A stretch of DNA of 64,000 nucleotides. Origin: Breviolum minutum Mf 1.05b.01. Its lineage: Eukaryota; Sar; Dinophyceae; Suessiales; Symbiodiniaceae. The translations under genes were made by a program, and so were the position numbers. Location of the stretch: contig DF239274.1 of the NCBI GenBank assembly GCA_000507305.1, positions 123,187-187,186 on the forward strand, in the 5' to 3' direction. The notes below the pieces were generated by a model, which was not told the origin of the DNA, searched no databases, and saw nothing but the letters and a program-made list of their open reading frames with translations. Shown in pieces: positions 54,150 to 63,654 of the stretch. Every line of letters begins with the position of its first letter. Position 1 is the stretch's first letter.

Positions 54150-54975
54150 ACTCTCCCATTTTTTGTTGGAACCCCTATCCTCTCCTCCTACTCTTTTGGT
54201 AAACGAATGTGGCAATGGATGTCCTCCTCAACAAGAATTAAAACAAATTTCAAATTTTCAGCTTGCTGTGTTTGTTTTTTACACCAATATAAACCCTGTT
54301 TCCTTACCATTGATCCTGGAGGAATCACAGCTACACCCTGTGATAATACGCTATATATACATGAAACTCATACACTGTATACCCGTACCTTTATCATCCA
54401 GTATATAGTGGTATAGATGATTTTATCAATCATTTCGGATGTGTGAAAATTCAAAGGTATGCAGGTGGACATGGTTTTGTATCTGAATGATCACCCTGAA
54501 TTAAATGACAGCCATTTTGGGAGGATTCCCCAAGTAGATCAAACATGTGGAAAGAATGCTTGATGCTGCCATACTTTTCTGGTACTTTGATTGAAATAAA
54601 GCTTCAACTTCTATCAGTTTGATTCAAACTGTCCTAAACATTTGAGAACTGTTTTCCAGAACATAAAAATCGTTACTTACTTTTCCTCCCATATTAATAA
54701 TACTGGAAGTGGAAGATGAGTCGCCATTCGAGTGGGATAATTTTCCACTGAACCATGAATATGGGAGAAAGGGTAGTAGAAAGCTATATTGAAGTTGGTG
54801 AAACTCAACCCAGTTGAAACTAATATTACTTAGTCAAAATCAGATCATTTTTCCCCAAGAAACTTCTGAAAATCACACCATCTTGATCCCAAAAGAAGGT
54901 GAGTTACCTTTCAATGAGGGAAATGTTTTCCACCTCCATGGGTTCTTTTTAGCCGCATCTTGATGCCATTTTCAC
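54150..54975. other. no firm gene
   Basis: Short TA-rich runs and no convincing frame. A diverged family F-like block lies at 54790-54890 (gaagttggtgaaactcaaccc). Confidence 0.35.
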
Positions 54976-54980
54976 ACCTC

Positions 54981-55091
54981 AACTGGTTGGTGGTTTCATC
55001 CCATTTGAAAAATATGTTCGTCAAATTGGATCATTTCCCCAGGGTTCGGGGTGAAAATTCCAAAAATATTTGAAGTTCCACCACCCAGTTA
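54981..55091. repeat. family F MITE copy
   Basis: aactggttggtggtttcatccc and gaagttccaccacccagtta, interior cgtcaaattggatcatttcccc. Confidence 0.8.
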
Positions 55092-55256
55092 AAGCCGCTT
55101 CCAAGTCCAGCCATATCCTATCGCCAGCGAGTCACTGACGTCCGTTCTGGCGCAACTCCTCTACTTCGATCTTCTCCATGGTGGCCTCCATCCAATCACC
55201 AGCGGTATTTGTGGTGGTTTTTGTTGGGAGGCATTGAAAAAAAATAAAAGGTAAAC

Positions 55257-55374
55257 TACTTGGATGTCCCGTTGGAAGTTACTAAAAGGTTAGGATCAGT
55301 AGGTTATAACCCCAATATAAGTAGGTTATAACCCATTTACTAACCATTTACTAACTTCCTGGGACATCCAAGTA
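55257..55374. repeat. family M MITE copy 2
   Basis: TACTTGGATGTCCC and inverted gggacatccaagta, with internal tagtaggttataacc repeats. Confidence 0.85.
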
Positions 55375-55615
55375 CCCTGATAATTCCCCACAAGAATGAG
55401 AAGGTTGAAGTTTAGATGATAGTTTTGGAAGTGATTTGCACGATTATCGCTTAGCTTTCTGGGGTACATTTCTTTTGATACTAGACCTTACTAGGGATTC
55501 ATCTGCGATTATTTTCTAGGCGGCGGAGTGGGGGTGGGGGGGGTAAAGACATCTGTGATTGGACCATTAGGACTGGATATAGCTTTGGATATCAAAGGCT
55601 CTTGCACCACAAGTA

Positions 55616-55843
55616 GTGTCGTATTTCAACGCTTTTGTGAGGGTATATTTTGGGATGCTCCACCTCACAGTGCAAAAAGAGGTTACTCAGACTAATAGGG
55701 ATCCCCCTACAAAAAAACGCAATAATAAGCGAAAAGGTGACTGTTACTGGGAAGGGTGGGGGCATCCTAAGTCCAAGTATCCACGTGCAAAGATGGTCAT
55801 CGAGCCAATACTGCGAAGGGGTTGTAGATTTATCATTAAGATG
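55616..55843 (+). pseudogene. possible gag-like zinc-knuckle remnant
   Basis: An open frame reads FVRVYFGMLHLTVQKEVTQT, then KKRNNKRKGDCYWEGWGHPK and SKYPRAKMVIEPILRR. The segment C-Y-W-E-G-W-G-H-x4-Y resembles a CCHC zinc knuckle (C-x2-C-x4-H-x4-C) that has lost two Cys and one residue, in the usual basic context. A family C MITE follows at once. This would fit a decayed retrotransposon gag, but the motif is too degraded to be sure. Confidence 0.25.
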
Positions 55844-55939
55844 TACACCCCCGAAAGCTAACAGTTCTCCCCTAAAAATGGCGGTTTCCAATAGAAATCT
55901 CATTTTCCAGGGGGCGAACTGTTAGTTTCAGGGAGGGTA
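55844..55939. repeat. family C MITE copy
   Basis: TACACCCCCGAAAGCTAACAG and inverted cgaactgttagtttcagggagggta. Confidence 0.85.
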
Positions 55940-56234
55940 TGATGTATTGGGATGCGAACCCGCCACTCAAGGGGGCTGGCTCGCCACCACCAGGATGACA
56001 TCACTGGCATACTGGGAGGGCCCCTCACATCCCAAAATTATATATATTCATAGTCTCGGGAGTCTTCAGAGTGCATTTAGTTAAGTTCATAATTCCAACC
56101 TGAGGTGCATAATTTGCTTGCATATATATTTGGGATACCTGTTCTGAAATCCAAAACAAAAGATGTCCTCAAAACTGCCTACCGAGGTGAGAGTCTAAAG
56201 ATCTTTGTCAATTCTACCATGTTTTTTTTTTAGA

Positions 56235-56468
56235 TCCACCTCCAAATACCTGCTTTCAAAAATTCATTTTGGCAAAGGATTCTCCGTCTTCAAACACCTG
56301 TTGTTTCCCACAATGCCAACCTCATCAACCCCATTGAGAGCGTCTGCCAATTGGTTCCTGAACAGCGCAGCAACCATCTCCCACCATTTCGGTACAGCGA
56401 ACGTTGAACTCATCGGTCTATCATTGCATCAAAAGCATCAAAAGTCCGGGAGTTGCAAATTGTGGTAG
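56235..56468 (+). CDS. exon behind a strong acceptor, frame uncertain
   Basis: The acceptor catgttttttttttag is the best in the window. Two frames are open after it. One reads IHLQIPAFKNSFWQRILRLQ, TPVVSHNANLINPIESVCQL, VPEQRSNHLPPF with donor CG|GTACAG at about 56393. The other reads STSKYLLSKIHFGKGFSVFK, ASANWFLNSAATISHHFG and ends at TAG 56466-56468. The first looks more natural. No family recognised. Confidence 0.5.
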   Translation, partial: STSKYLLSKIHFGKGFSVFKHLLFPTMPTSSTPLRASANWFLNSAATISHHFGTANVELIGLSLHQKHQKSGSCKLW

Positions 56469-56469
56469 G

Positions 56470-57350
56470 AAAATTGGCTCAAAGTAAGTGATCTGAAAAA
56501 AACACATTTGAGAAAAATGTTCATCATGAATGCTCTAAGTCCATGAACTCCGGCCCCCTTTATTAAAGCTCTGGGTTTTTTGGTTTTTCACATCCCTCCA
56601 TCTGAAAACACACGTTGGTGGGCAGGGGAATGAAAATTTGAACTAGAAAGTCCCTCCCAAGATCTGCATATACCCACTATATACCCACTATAAAGGTGAT
56701 ATACCACAAGGGTACCCAATAAAATACCCCCTTTTTTGGGGGGTTCACTTATTTAAGGGGCCCTCCATCCCAAGGGTATTTCCTACCCTACGGCCAAACG
56801 CCAAGAGTCCATTGCTCTTCCTTTTCATCAAAGCTTTGCCCTAAAGCCTGGAGGGACAGACTCGCCAGCCGATGGAGCCCCCCGGGGCCCCGTTTTGGTA
56901 TATGAAGGAGAGTAGTGTAGTTGCACCGTTTCACCGGTATTTTTTGTGTTTACAAAAAAACTGTTTACCAAAAAAAGGGGGAAACTTTGAGATGAAGAAA
57001 GATCTGTTGTCTAAACGACAAAAGAACTCATCCTGTCGTTCAATTTAAAGGGTTTTTTCTTTTGATCCCTTCGAGCTTTGCTCCAGATTCATAGAGATCT
57101 CAGGGGGGGAATTGGTGCTAAGAAGTAGAAATCATGGCAGAAAAGGAATATAGTGGAAACTTACGGAGGTTTGAAGTCCAAGTAACAATCTCTTTGAACA
57201 GAATCAATCTTGACCCTGGGATTCCAACCACCAATAAAACAATGGGTGTTAATATATAACCACCATTGATGAACCCTAAGGGTTTTGATCATCGAAATTG
57301 GGTGAGTCAACCATTATTTTAATGGTGGAAGCCCAGGGTCAAAGGAAACG
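56470..57350. other. no firm gene
   Basis: Contains paired blocks around 57230-57340 (gaccctgggattccaacc ... tggaagcccagggtc), an inverted pair of about 110 bases that may be another MITE family with one copy here. Confidence 0.35.
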
Positions 57351-57356
57351 AAGTCC

Positions 57357-57626
57357 CTATCTAAGTGACTCCTCCGGTGTCTCTCGATCCAGTCCACTTA
57401 GTTGAAAAACCAGACGCGTCAGAAATTCGTCTATAAGTCTAGAATCTCCTGGGATGGCGTGATCTTCCCCCAAAAAAAAACAAGAAGATTTCGTAAGCCC
57501 AACCAGTCCCACCCATTTCTGAAGCTTTGATTTTTTTAATGGTAGAAACCGCACCTTGGGTAAAGGCACCTCTGCTGGTAACGCTTGTAAAACCGCCATG
57601 GGATTCAAATCAGGCAGGAACCACAT
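57357..57626 (-). CDS. candidate gene, unknown protein
   Basis: An 89-codon frame: MWFLPDLNPMAVLQALPAEV, PLPKVRFLPLKKSKLQKWVG, GEDHAIPGDSRLIDEFLTRL, VFQLSGLDRETPEESLR, then TAG at 57357-57359. The ATG directly follows an ag (tcttctacgag), so this may be a terminal exon rather than a complete gene. Composition is soluble and globular. A possible 37-base GT...AG segment lies inside. No family recognised. Confidence 0.5.
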   Translation of the reverse strand: MWFLPDLNPMAVLQALPAEVPLPKVRFLPLKKSKLQKWVGLVGLTKSSCFFLGEDHAIPGDSRLIDEFLTRLVFQLSGLDRETPEESLR

Positions 57627-57732
57627 CTCGTAGAAGATATTGGACTCCTAAGGGGCTGGGAGATTTGGGGGAATTTTTTGTTGTTCACTGAAATCCAAGA
57701 TGAAATCTTCAAAGGGTCTATTTTTTGGGTGA

Positions 57733-57797
57733 TTTTATCATGGTTGTTTAATAAGGATCCTTATAACGGTTTACTATAATCCCTTTACAACTGGGTA
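57733..57797. repeat. family G element, left part
   Basis: catggttgtttaataaggatcc ... acaactgggta. It stops where the family H element begins, so H probably inserted into G. Confidence 0.6.
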
Positions 57798-57907
57798 TAC
57801 TCCGGCAATCTGACATAGCAATGGAAAATGGACCCTGGATGAAGATGTATTTCCTATGGGAAAATGGTGATATTCCAGCAATCGCTATGTTTGTTTACTA
57901 GAGGCTA
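57798..57907. repeat. family H MITE copy
   Basis: TACTCCGGCAATCTGACATAGC and inverted gctatgtttgtttactagaggcta; core gaagatgtatttcctatggg. Confidence 0.75.
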
Positions 57908-57944
57908 CCATTCCAATGAACATACACTTACCTGGCAATTCTCT

Positions 57945-58041
57945 CTCGGTGACCTTTTTGGGGTGGTGAAAACGTGACCCTTTCAAAGATTGTTGGTGAC
58001 CTTTAACTAGGGGATAAAAAGGTCACAAATTGAATGACCTG
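57945..58041. repeat. family K element
   Basis: cggtgacctttttggggtggtg ... aaaaaggtcacaaattgaatgacctg. Confidence 0.65.
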
Positions 58042-58059
58042 GGCCAAGTTGTTTTCCGG

Positions 58060-59230
58060 AACTTTTGCCCTTCGTTTCCCAGGGGCAAAATGATACAAGG
58101 CTTACAAATTCCCAGCTAAGGTGAGCTTTTTTTTGTCGTGCCTAGGATTCACTGTTTCGTGCATATATTCATTCTCAAGCTTGTTGAATGAGAACAGTTG
58201 TCAACCTATCAACCCTTACATAGATGGAAAAAAGTGTCATGTTATCAATGGGAATTGCTTGATTTAAGTACACCATCGCCTACATCCGTGAGAAGATGAA
58301 TGTCCTCCCCAAAAAAAACTGTGAGAAACCAACCAACTGTTGAATTTCGCGACTCGTTGGTGTAAACCTGCAAGTTAGTATTGTGCCAAATGGTATTCAC
58401 CCCAAAAAAAAGGTGGAACTCAGCTTCGAAAAGTCCAGATTTGAAAAATGTGTTCTTTCAAATGCATGACTTTCAGGTTCCAGTTCTTGGGTTTATCTTA
58501 GCCGCTAAAATTCCCATCTACCTTGGCACATGGAAACTTTAAACTCTACATTCCTTTTATTGTGGCCCAGAAATAGCCGGCCTTAAGGGCTTATGAAAAC
58601 CCATTGGTTTCCCCTCCAAAAAGGCCGAAAAATAAACCCTAATTTCTGGGGGGCGTTTGGGGGGCGGGGGTAGGTTGACCCAGCCCATGATTTTAAGATG
58701 GCCTCTTTTGAGAGGCTATATTCTGGGATGCTCCCCATCTCAATATAAGCAGCGTGAGTGATCCCTGATCCTAAAATGCTTCATGTCATCCTGGTGGTGA
58801 CGGGGAATCCGGATCCTGGGTAGGGGGGGAGGCATCCCAACTGGTATTAGTTTTAGTGGGCGAGGTAGTAATTCACCAGCCTCTATTCATGTGAATCCTC
58901 ACAATCCAAACATTTTCGGGGGGTTTTCGGCTGGCGCCCTTTTTTGGTCTCTGTATTGACGTAATGAAACTCATGCATTTAGATGAAGTGACTTTCATAA
59001 TCTTTCTGAAAGATTGCAAGTTTACCAGATCACTTTCTGGGTGTTTTTGACCCTTTCTTCAATCCTAAGTGCCTTAATTCTGGAAGAATCTTTCACTTCA
59101 AATGTCAGATTTCATCAGACTCAAACGCTGATGAGTTGAGCAGAAAATCTATGCTCAAAGTAATCACCTACCACTAGTCCACCACCAACATACTCACAAA
59201 AATCCATCAAAAATAGTGTTTTCTAAAAGA
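58060..59230. other. repeat debris, no firm gene
   Basis: Contains a family I element (58560-58684, agaaatagccggcctt ... ctaatttctggggggcg) and one 'ccaccaggat' dispersed block near 58780-58840, of which related copies lie at 12.06, 23.1, 56.0 and 59.6 kb. Confidence 0.4.
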
Positions 59231-59237
59231 ATCACCA

Positions 59238-59310
59238 TACTGTTGGTGGAAGAAATTCCTGCACCAGTCATCCCAAGTGGTTGTTTGGGATTTCTGAACC
59301 ATCAACAGTA
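59238..59310. repeat. family B MITE, shortened
   Basis: TACTGTTGGTGGAAGAAATTCC ... ggatttctgaaccatcaacagta. Only 73 bases: the centre is deleted. Confidence 0.85.
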
Positions 59311-59313
59311 CCA

Positions 59314-59540
59314 CGGCAGATTCATGTCATACCTCTGTAGATTTCATGGTTCCAAAATTCGTCCCTTTTGGTTGGACAGAAATCCTCCTCAGCGTTTCCC
59401 CGGCCCAACCACCCCTCCTGGCCCAAGCCCCACGTGAATTTCAACCTCGTAGATTTTGTGGCAACAACTCAAACCGTCTCTTGGTGAGATTGTTGTTGGA
59501 AAGCTCCCAAACAAAGAAAAGGAGTGGACAGGAGGTATGA
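59314..59540 (+). CDS. candidate exon, unknown protein
   Basis: Just after a family B MITE (the sequence reads acagtaccacggcag|ATTC). One frame reads VPKFVPFGWTEILLSVSPAQ, PPLLAQAPREFQPRRFCG and SNRLLVRLLLESSQTKKRSG before stop. An overlapping frame reads FMSYLCRFHGSKIRPFWLD and ends earlier. The acceptor may lie in or beside the MITE. Confidence 0.4.
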
Positions 59541-59750
59541 CTTGTGAAAAATCCCCCCTTTACAGGATGCTAATCACCACCAGGATCACTTAGATTCTAA
59601 GATTTTGTTCGGGGATTCCCAACTTAAACCTTTATTTCCCACTGGCATACTGGGAGGGGTTTCGTATCCCCTGACTTCAAGGTATGAGGTCGAACCATGT
59701 TTTTGGATAATATCAAGGGATGCATGCCCTAAACCAAATTTTCACTGAAC

Positions 59751-59861
59751 TACATGGATGTTTCCTTAAATTCTGGTACCCCCGAATCATCCATTATAAT
59801 AGGGTTTTCCATTATAAACCATCCATTTTAGAGTACCCCTATTTTGGAAACCCCCACATGG
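59751..59861. repeat. family J MITE copy 3
   Basis: catggatgtttccttaaattc and inverted attttggaaacccccacatg; inner gaatcatccattataatagg / ataaaccatccatttt. Confidence 0.8.
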
Positions 59862-60264
59862 CTAACTGTTGACGCTTCATTAATCCGGAAGCGAGTATAC
59901 AAGCACTTACTATGTATACAACCACCCTGTTGCGTAAATATGAGTGGGATGTTCACTACTTGACTAGCTATATTTAGCACTTACAACCCCCGAAATTTAA
60001 CATAGATACCAAAAATGATGGCTTGGATCTTATATAAATTTCAGGGGGAGCAGGTATCGCCCCAGATTTCTCTTCACCACCATCAACAGCATCCATGCAT
60101 CATGGATGCAAGGTGGTGGACAGTTTACTCCCAAGGTTCAACCAACCAAGGATTGAATGGAGTCATTGAAACACGACAAATTTTCCCAAAGTTGACCAAA
60201 AAAAAGGAAACTCGGACATGATTTTTTTGTTTTCTTTTGAAATGTATCTTAAATAAATTCAATC

Positions 60265-60420
60265 TTGATCAATCAGAAAGTACGGATCAAAGTGTTGATG
60301 TTTGTTGCCTTCTTTGCCTTCCTGATTTTTCCGTGGTGTTGCATACTAAGAGACAACCCTCGTTCACCCTGGAGGGGATGTGATCTACTTTGGGAGAGCT
60401 TCACATGCTACGATTCTCCA
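60265..60420 (+). CDS. hydrophobic-leader exon cut by a MITE
   Basis: A frame reading VRIKVLMFVAFFAFLIFPWC, then CILRDNPRSPWRGCDLLW and ESFTCYDSP: a basic start plus about 15 hydrophobic residues (signal peptide or membrane anchor) and a Cys-containing region. At 60421 it runs straight into a family A element. The MITE either ends this exon or interrupts it. Confidence 0.4.
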
Positions 60421-60525
60421 TACCCTTCTGGGAACGATCACTTTTCCCCTACCTTTTGGCGCTTTTGAGTCGATGATTTTCCCAACTTCCCGTTTGGTGG
60501 GATATGTTGCTTCCAGGGAGGGTAG
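60421..60525. repeat. family A MITE, reverse orientation
   Basis: TACCCTTCTGGGAACGATC ... gggatatgttgcttccagggagggta. Closest relative is 35786-35896. Confidence 0.8.
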
Positions 60526-60931
60526 TTTTTGAAGGAAAAATCTCCCATGAAGACCACTTCAATAGGGTGTCTTTTGGATGAACAAAACCTGGTTGGCCCC
60601 TTGTTTTTTGCTGAAATGTACGAAGGGAGTCTTCATTTTTCATCATCTTCCAGCTGCAAGACTGTTCAAACAAAAAACACCATACCCTCCACGGTTCACA
60701 AATCACAGTGGGTTGCGGGAGGTGTCCTGCTGGGTTTTTAGGTAGCAAGGGTTGCCAATTCATTCATATGCACAGATAAATTTGTATACATGTATCTGTG
60801 AATATATGAATGTTTACATACGCTATGCAAGCATGTAATGTAAGCATGTACCGTAATGTAAGCAATAAAATGTAGTGTAGTGTAGTCCATGTATGTTTGC
60901 TTGCGGTTTTTCTATGTATAAATATATCATA

Positions 60932-61023
60932 TACCAGGTGATTCAAAGTGCCCTTTTCATCCACTTAACCCCTTGAAAGGGTCACTTAACCATTGCAAAA
61001 AGGTCACTTTGAATCACCAGGTA
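60932..61023. repeat. family K element with TA ends
   Basis: TACCAGGTGATTCAAAGTG and inverted cactttgaatcaccaggta, inner ccacttaacccc / gggtcacttaacc. Shows that K is also a TA-flanked inverted repeat. Confidence 0.85.
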
Positions 61024-61393
61024 TCTATCTATATTTTTCTGGATCCTGTCAGAAATCTTCTAAATCCGGACCTGGACTGACCCCGGAAAGCGCGCACACT
61101 GAAGGTCTCCTGGCCAATCGGAGATGATTCAACTGATTAACCCCCGAAAAATTTGCACAAATGATGGGCCCTGGCAAAAGGTATCTCCGGGTTTCAGATA
61201 TGGCATCATTTTGGGTATCTATGTTAGAGTTATCCCCAAACCATTTGTACCTTTGTAAGCCCTTATTGCCTCATTTCCTTTGAGGGCAGGTGGCATTGTG
61301 GGTGGAAGTGGGACACCCTTAAATTTCCCATGACCTGCGGGCTCAGATGGGTTCTTTGATGAGTTTTTTTTCGAAAAGTTACCGGGCCTCAAT

Positions 61394-61459
61394 TAGGAAA
61401 GGCAAACGTCTTCCAACCATCAATTTTCAGGGGCGAGTTGTTAAACTTCGGGAAGTGTA
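61394..61459. repeat. family C MITE, right half
   Basis: aggaaaggcaaacgtcttccaacc followed by cgagttgttaaacttcgggaagtgta; nearly the inverted image of the right part of 46838-46952. Confidence 0.6.
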
Positions 61460-61589
61460 GGGGTTCTTGACGGCTTTTCCGAAAAAGTTGTTTGCTCTGT
61501 TCTTTTTTCAGTGTTACACAAGGGTGAAGTTTGGATTTCTTTACTTCTCGAGGATGAACCGTAGAATTCGGTCATAGGAATGAATAACC

Positions 61590-61803
61590 ATCGACATTGA
61601 TTCCTACTGCGAATGGGTTGATTCCTTTTTCTGAAGAGTTTGAAAAAAATGGCAATTTTGGGGCAATTGTATCAATGCATCCTGACATTCATAACATAGG
61701 CTACTGTTTTTTCTCGATGTTTTTGCTGAGATATTTCATACATCTTTTCACAGCCAGGCTTGTGCTTCAAAAAGAACAAAACAGAAGTCGTTCCCCCTTT
61801 TAA
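61590..61803 (+). CDS. candidate terminal exon, unknown protein
   Basis: Frame reading TLIPTANGLIPFSEEFEKNG, NFGAIVSMHPDIHNIGYCFF, SMFLLRYFIHLFTARLVLQK and EQNRSRSPF with TAA at 61801-61803. The middle is hydrophobic, possibly one membrane helix. The acceptor is not clear. Confidence 0.4.
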
Positions 61804-62019
61804 AGCTCAGGTGATATATGAGCTCTCAAGTATGTCCGACACTGTGCTTGTAAGACACCTGTATTGTACGATACTCAAACTCAAGTGGAAGTAAAAAAAA
61901 CTCGAAAAAAAAAAGGTTCCGCCCCAATCTTAAAAAAAAAAACGGGTTGCAAAGAAAAAACGCCTCTTTGGTGTAGTTGTACTTTAATGAGCTTCTTGTA
62001 CAATCTATATTTCATCTAA

Positions 62020-62201
62020 TTAGTGGGTGGGGTACACCAGGGTATGATTCCAGAACCTTCCCTGTAACTTAGGATAACTATCTCCAAATGTATCCAACAT
62101 TTGTGGGACTCCATAATTGACATCCAAGAGATTCTCAAAAAACTGTTCACAGCAATGTCCTGGCGTTTCAAGCGCGCATCCCGTGCTGTGCGTGCCACTT
62201 C
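62020..62201 (-). CDS. candidate terminal exon, unknown protein
   Basis: Acceptor atcccttgctag, then SGTHSTGCALETPGHCCEQF, FENLLDVNYGVPQMLDTFGD, SYPKLQGRFWNHTLVYPTH and TAG/TAA-type stop at 62020. The Cys- and aromatic-containing sequence is strongly protein-like. An alternative frame on the same strand is open but less natural. No family recognised. Confidence 0.5.
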
Positions 62202-62245
62202 CTAGCAAGGGATAGTTTGGGGCGTTTTAAATCAGGTGATGTCAA

Positions 62246-62350
62246 TACACCCCGCAAGATTAACATAGAACCTGAAAATACACCCGTGGAAAAGGAAAAT
62301 CATCTTCCAAAACATCATTTTCAGGTTCTATGTTAATCTTCTGGGGTGTA
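62246..62350. repeat. family C MITE, long palindrome
   Basis: TACACCCCGCAAGATTAACA and inverted tgttaatcttctggggtgta, second pair agaacctgaaaat / attttcaggttct, core ggaaaaggaaaatcatcttcc shared with family A. Confidence 0.95.
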
Positions 62351-62423
62351 TAGATTCCTGCTTTTTGTGGCGGAAAAAATCCTTTGAACAGAAAGCAGTA
62401 CTGTTTTATTTTCGCAATTTTAG

Positions 62424-62551
62424 ATGTGAATGTCGATGGGACACCCTGCCAGAAAGAAAGGCCAAATTACCAGAGTTCTGGGGGTTTCCTCGGTCGCGTC
62501 GTTGCCTTTCCTGTGATTCTAGGATATGTGCCCAACCAAAAAAAGCTATGA
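62424..62551 (+). CDS. candidate terminal exon, unknown protein
   Basis: Strong acceptor ttttcgcaattttag, then VNVDGTPCQKERPNYQSSGG, FLGRVVAFPVILGYVPNQKK, L and TGA at 62549-62551. An overlapping frame continues to TGA/TAA near 62613 (WDTLPERKAKLPEFWGFPRS), and would also be plausible. Confidence 0.45.
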
Positions 62552-63249
62552 AACCTACTGTACATCCTATTTCTAAATACCTCTCTGTAACAAAACGTGC
62601 TAAAAGTTCTTGAAAAAAGTTGTTGTGACGTGTTACTCGGAAAAATTAGTTTTCTTTGCGCGATATAAGATATATGTAAGATATATCTACATATTGCCAA
62701 AGAAACAAACCAATTGAAATCAAACTCACCTGGGCAATTCATCATAAATCCTTAACCTGAATGTTTCGGTCATCTTGGGTAGGGAATTCCCTTACTATTC
62801 ACTGCCTCTTGGGGTGAGGTCCTACTCGGCGGGAACTGGTCGCTATAAATTGCCGTTGAACTCATCCGCTAAAAAAAATCGTGCGAAGGTCATGTGCCCT
62901 AACTGCTGCTACTCCACCACCACCAGAAAATCATGCACCTTCTGAGGTTGTCCCACTTCATCAACCAAGATGTCCTGAGAAAGGTGCAACCAGTGCCCTT
63001 GGGGTGGGTGGATACGCAACCAGTGTGTCTTTTGTATGTGTTTTGTATGTGTTTTGTGTGGTTTTTGTGTGGTTTGTTTGCCATTTGTGTGGTTTTCTAT
63101 GGTCTTTGAAAAAGGTGCTGTTATCTTTTTCAATGCAAATATTGTGAGAAGCCATCGGCTTGAAATGATATGAATCCTACAGCTGGAAACATGTTCACTT
63201 ATGAAAAGAGCTGACCAGTGTTGAAACCCTGGGAGCAATATCACGAAGA

Positions 63250-63372
63250 TACTCTTGATGGTTCAGAAATCCCAAGGCCAACTACCGTTTGGATGTATAA
63301 AACCCTGTAAGTAATGGGATAAACTACCTATTACATAACTGGCTAGCCGGATTTCTGAACCATCAACTGGTA
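63250..63372. repeat. family B MITE
   Basis: TACTCTTGATGGTTCAGAAATC ... gatttctgaaccatcaactggta, centre taatgggataaactacct. Confidence 0.85.
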
Positions 63373-63529
63373 TGACTCAAAGAATACACGTACAACATGC
63401 CAAACATGAGATTACATCATAGATGGCTTATCACATGAGTTTTTTGCTCTTCCGTATGTGAGATTTTACAACAACACTTCTGATCTGTGTGATCTTTGAG
63501 TCATATCCAGAAAAACTACAAGGGACCTT

Positions 63530-63635
63530 TTTTTTTTCAACCCTCCAGCCATTTTTTCCAACCCCACCTGTTTTTTTCAACCCCACCTGTTTTTTTCAAC
63601 CCTCCTCCCATTCTTTTCAACCCTCCTACCGCTGC
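63530..63635. repeat. short minisatellite
   Basis: About five units of ttttttcaaccccacctg-like sequence with drift to caaccctcctccc. Confidence 0.85.
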
Positions 63636-63654
63636 CACTCCCAGTGCTACCATT

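Noticed and set aside
55500-55550. G-rich run (gtgggggtggggggggt) as a G-quadruplex regulator
   Set aside because: It lies in a repeat-rich stretch with no nearby promoter evidence; composition alone is not sufficient.
62899-63244. Minus-strand frames rich in Thr/His/Lys and a plus-strand hydrophobic frame at 63.0-63.1 kb
   Set aside because: Both arise from repeated tttgtgtggttttgtatg units; no independent sign of coding.
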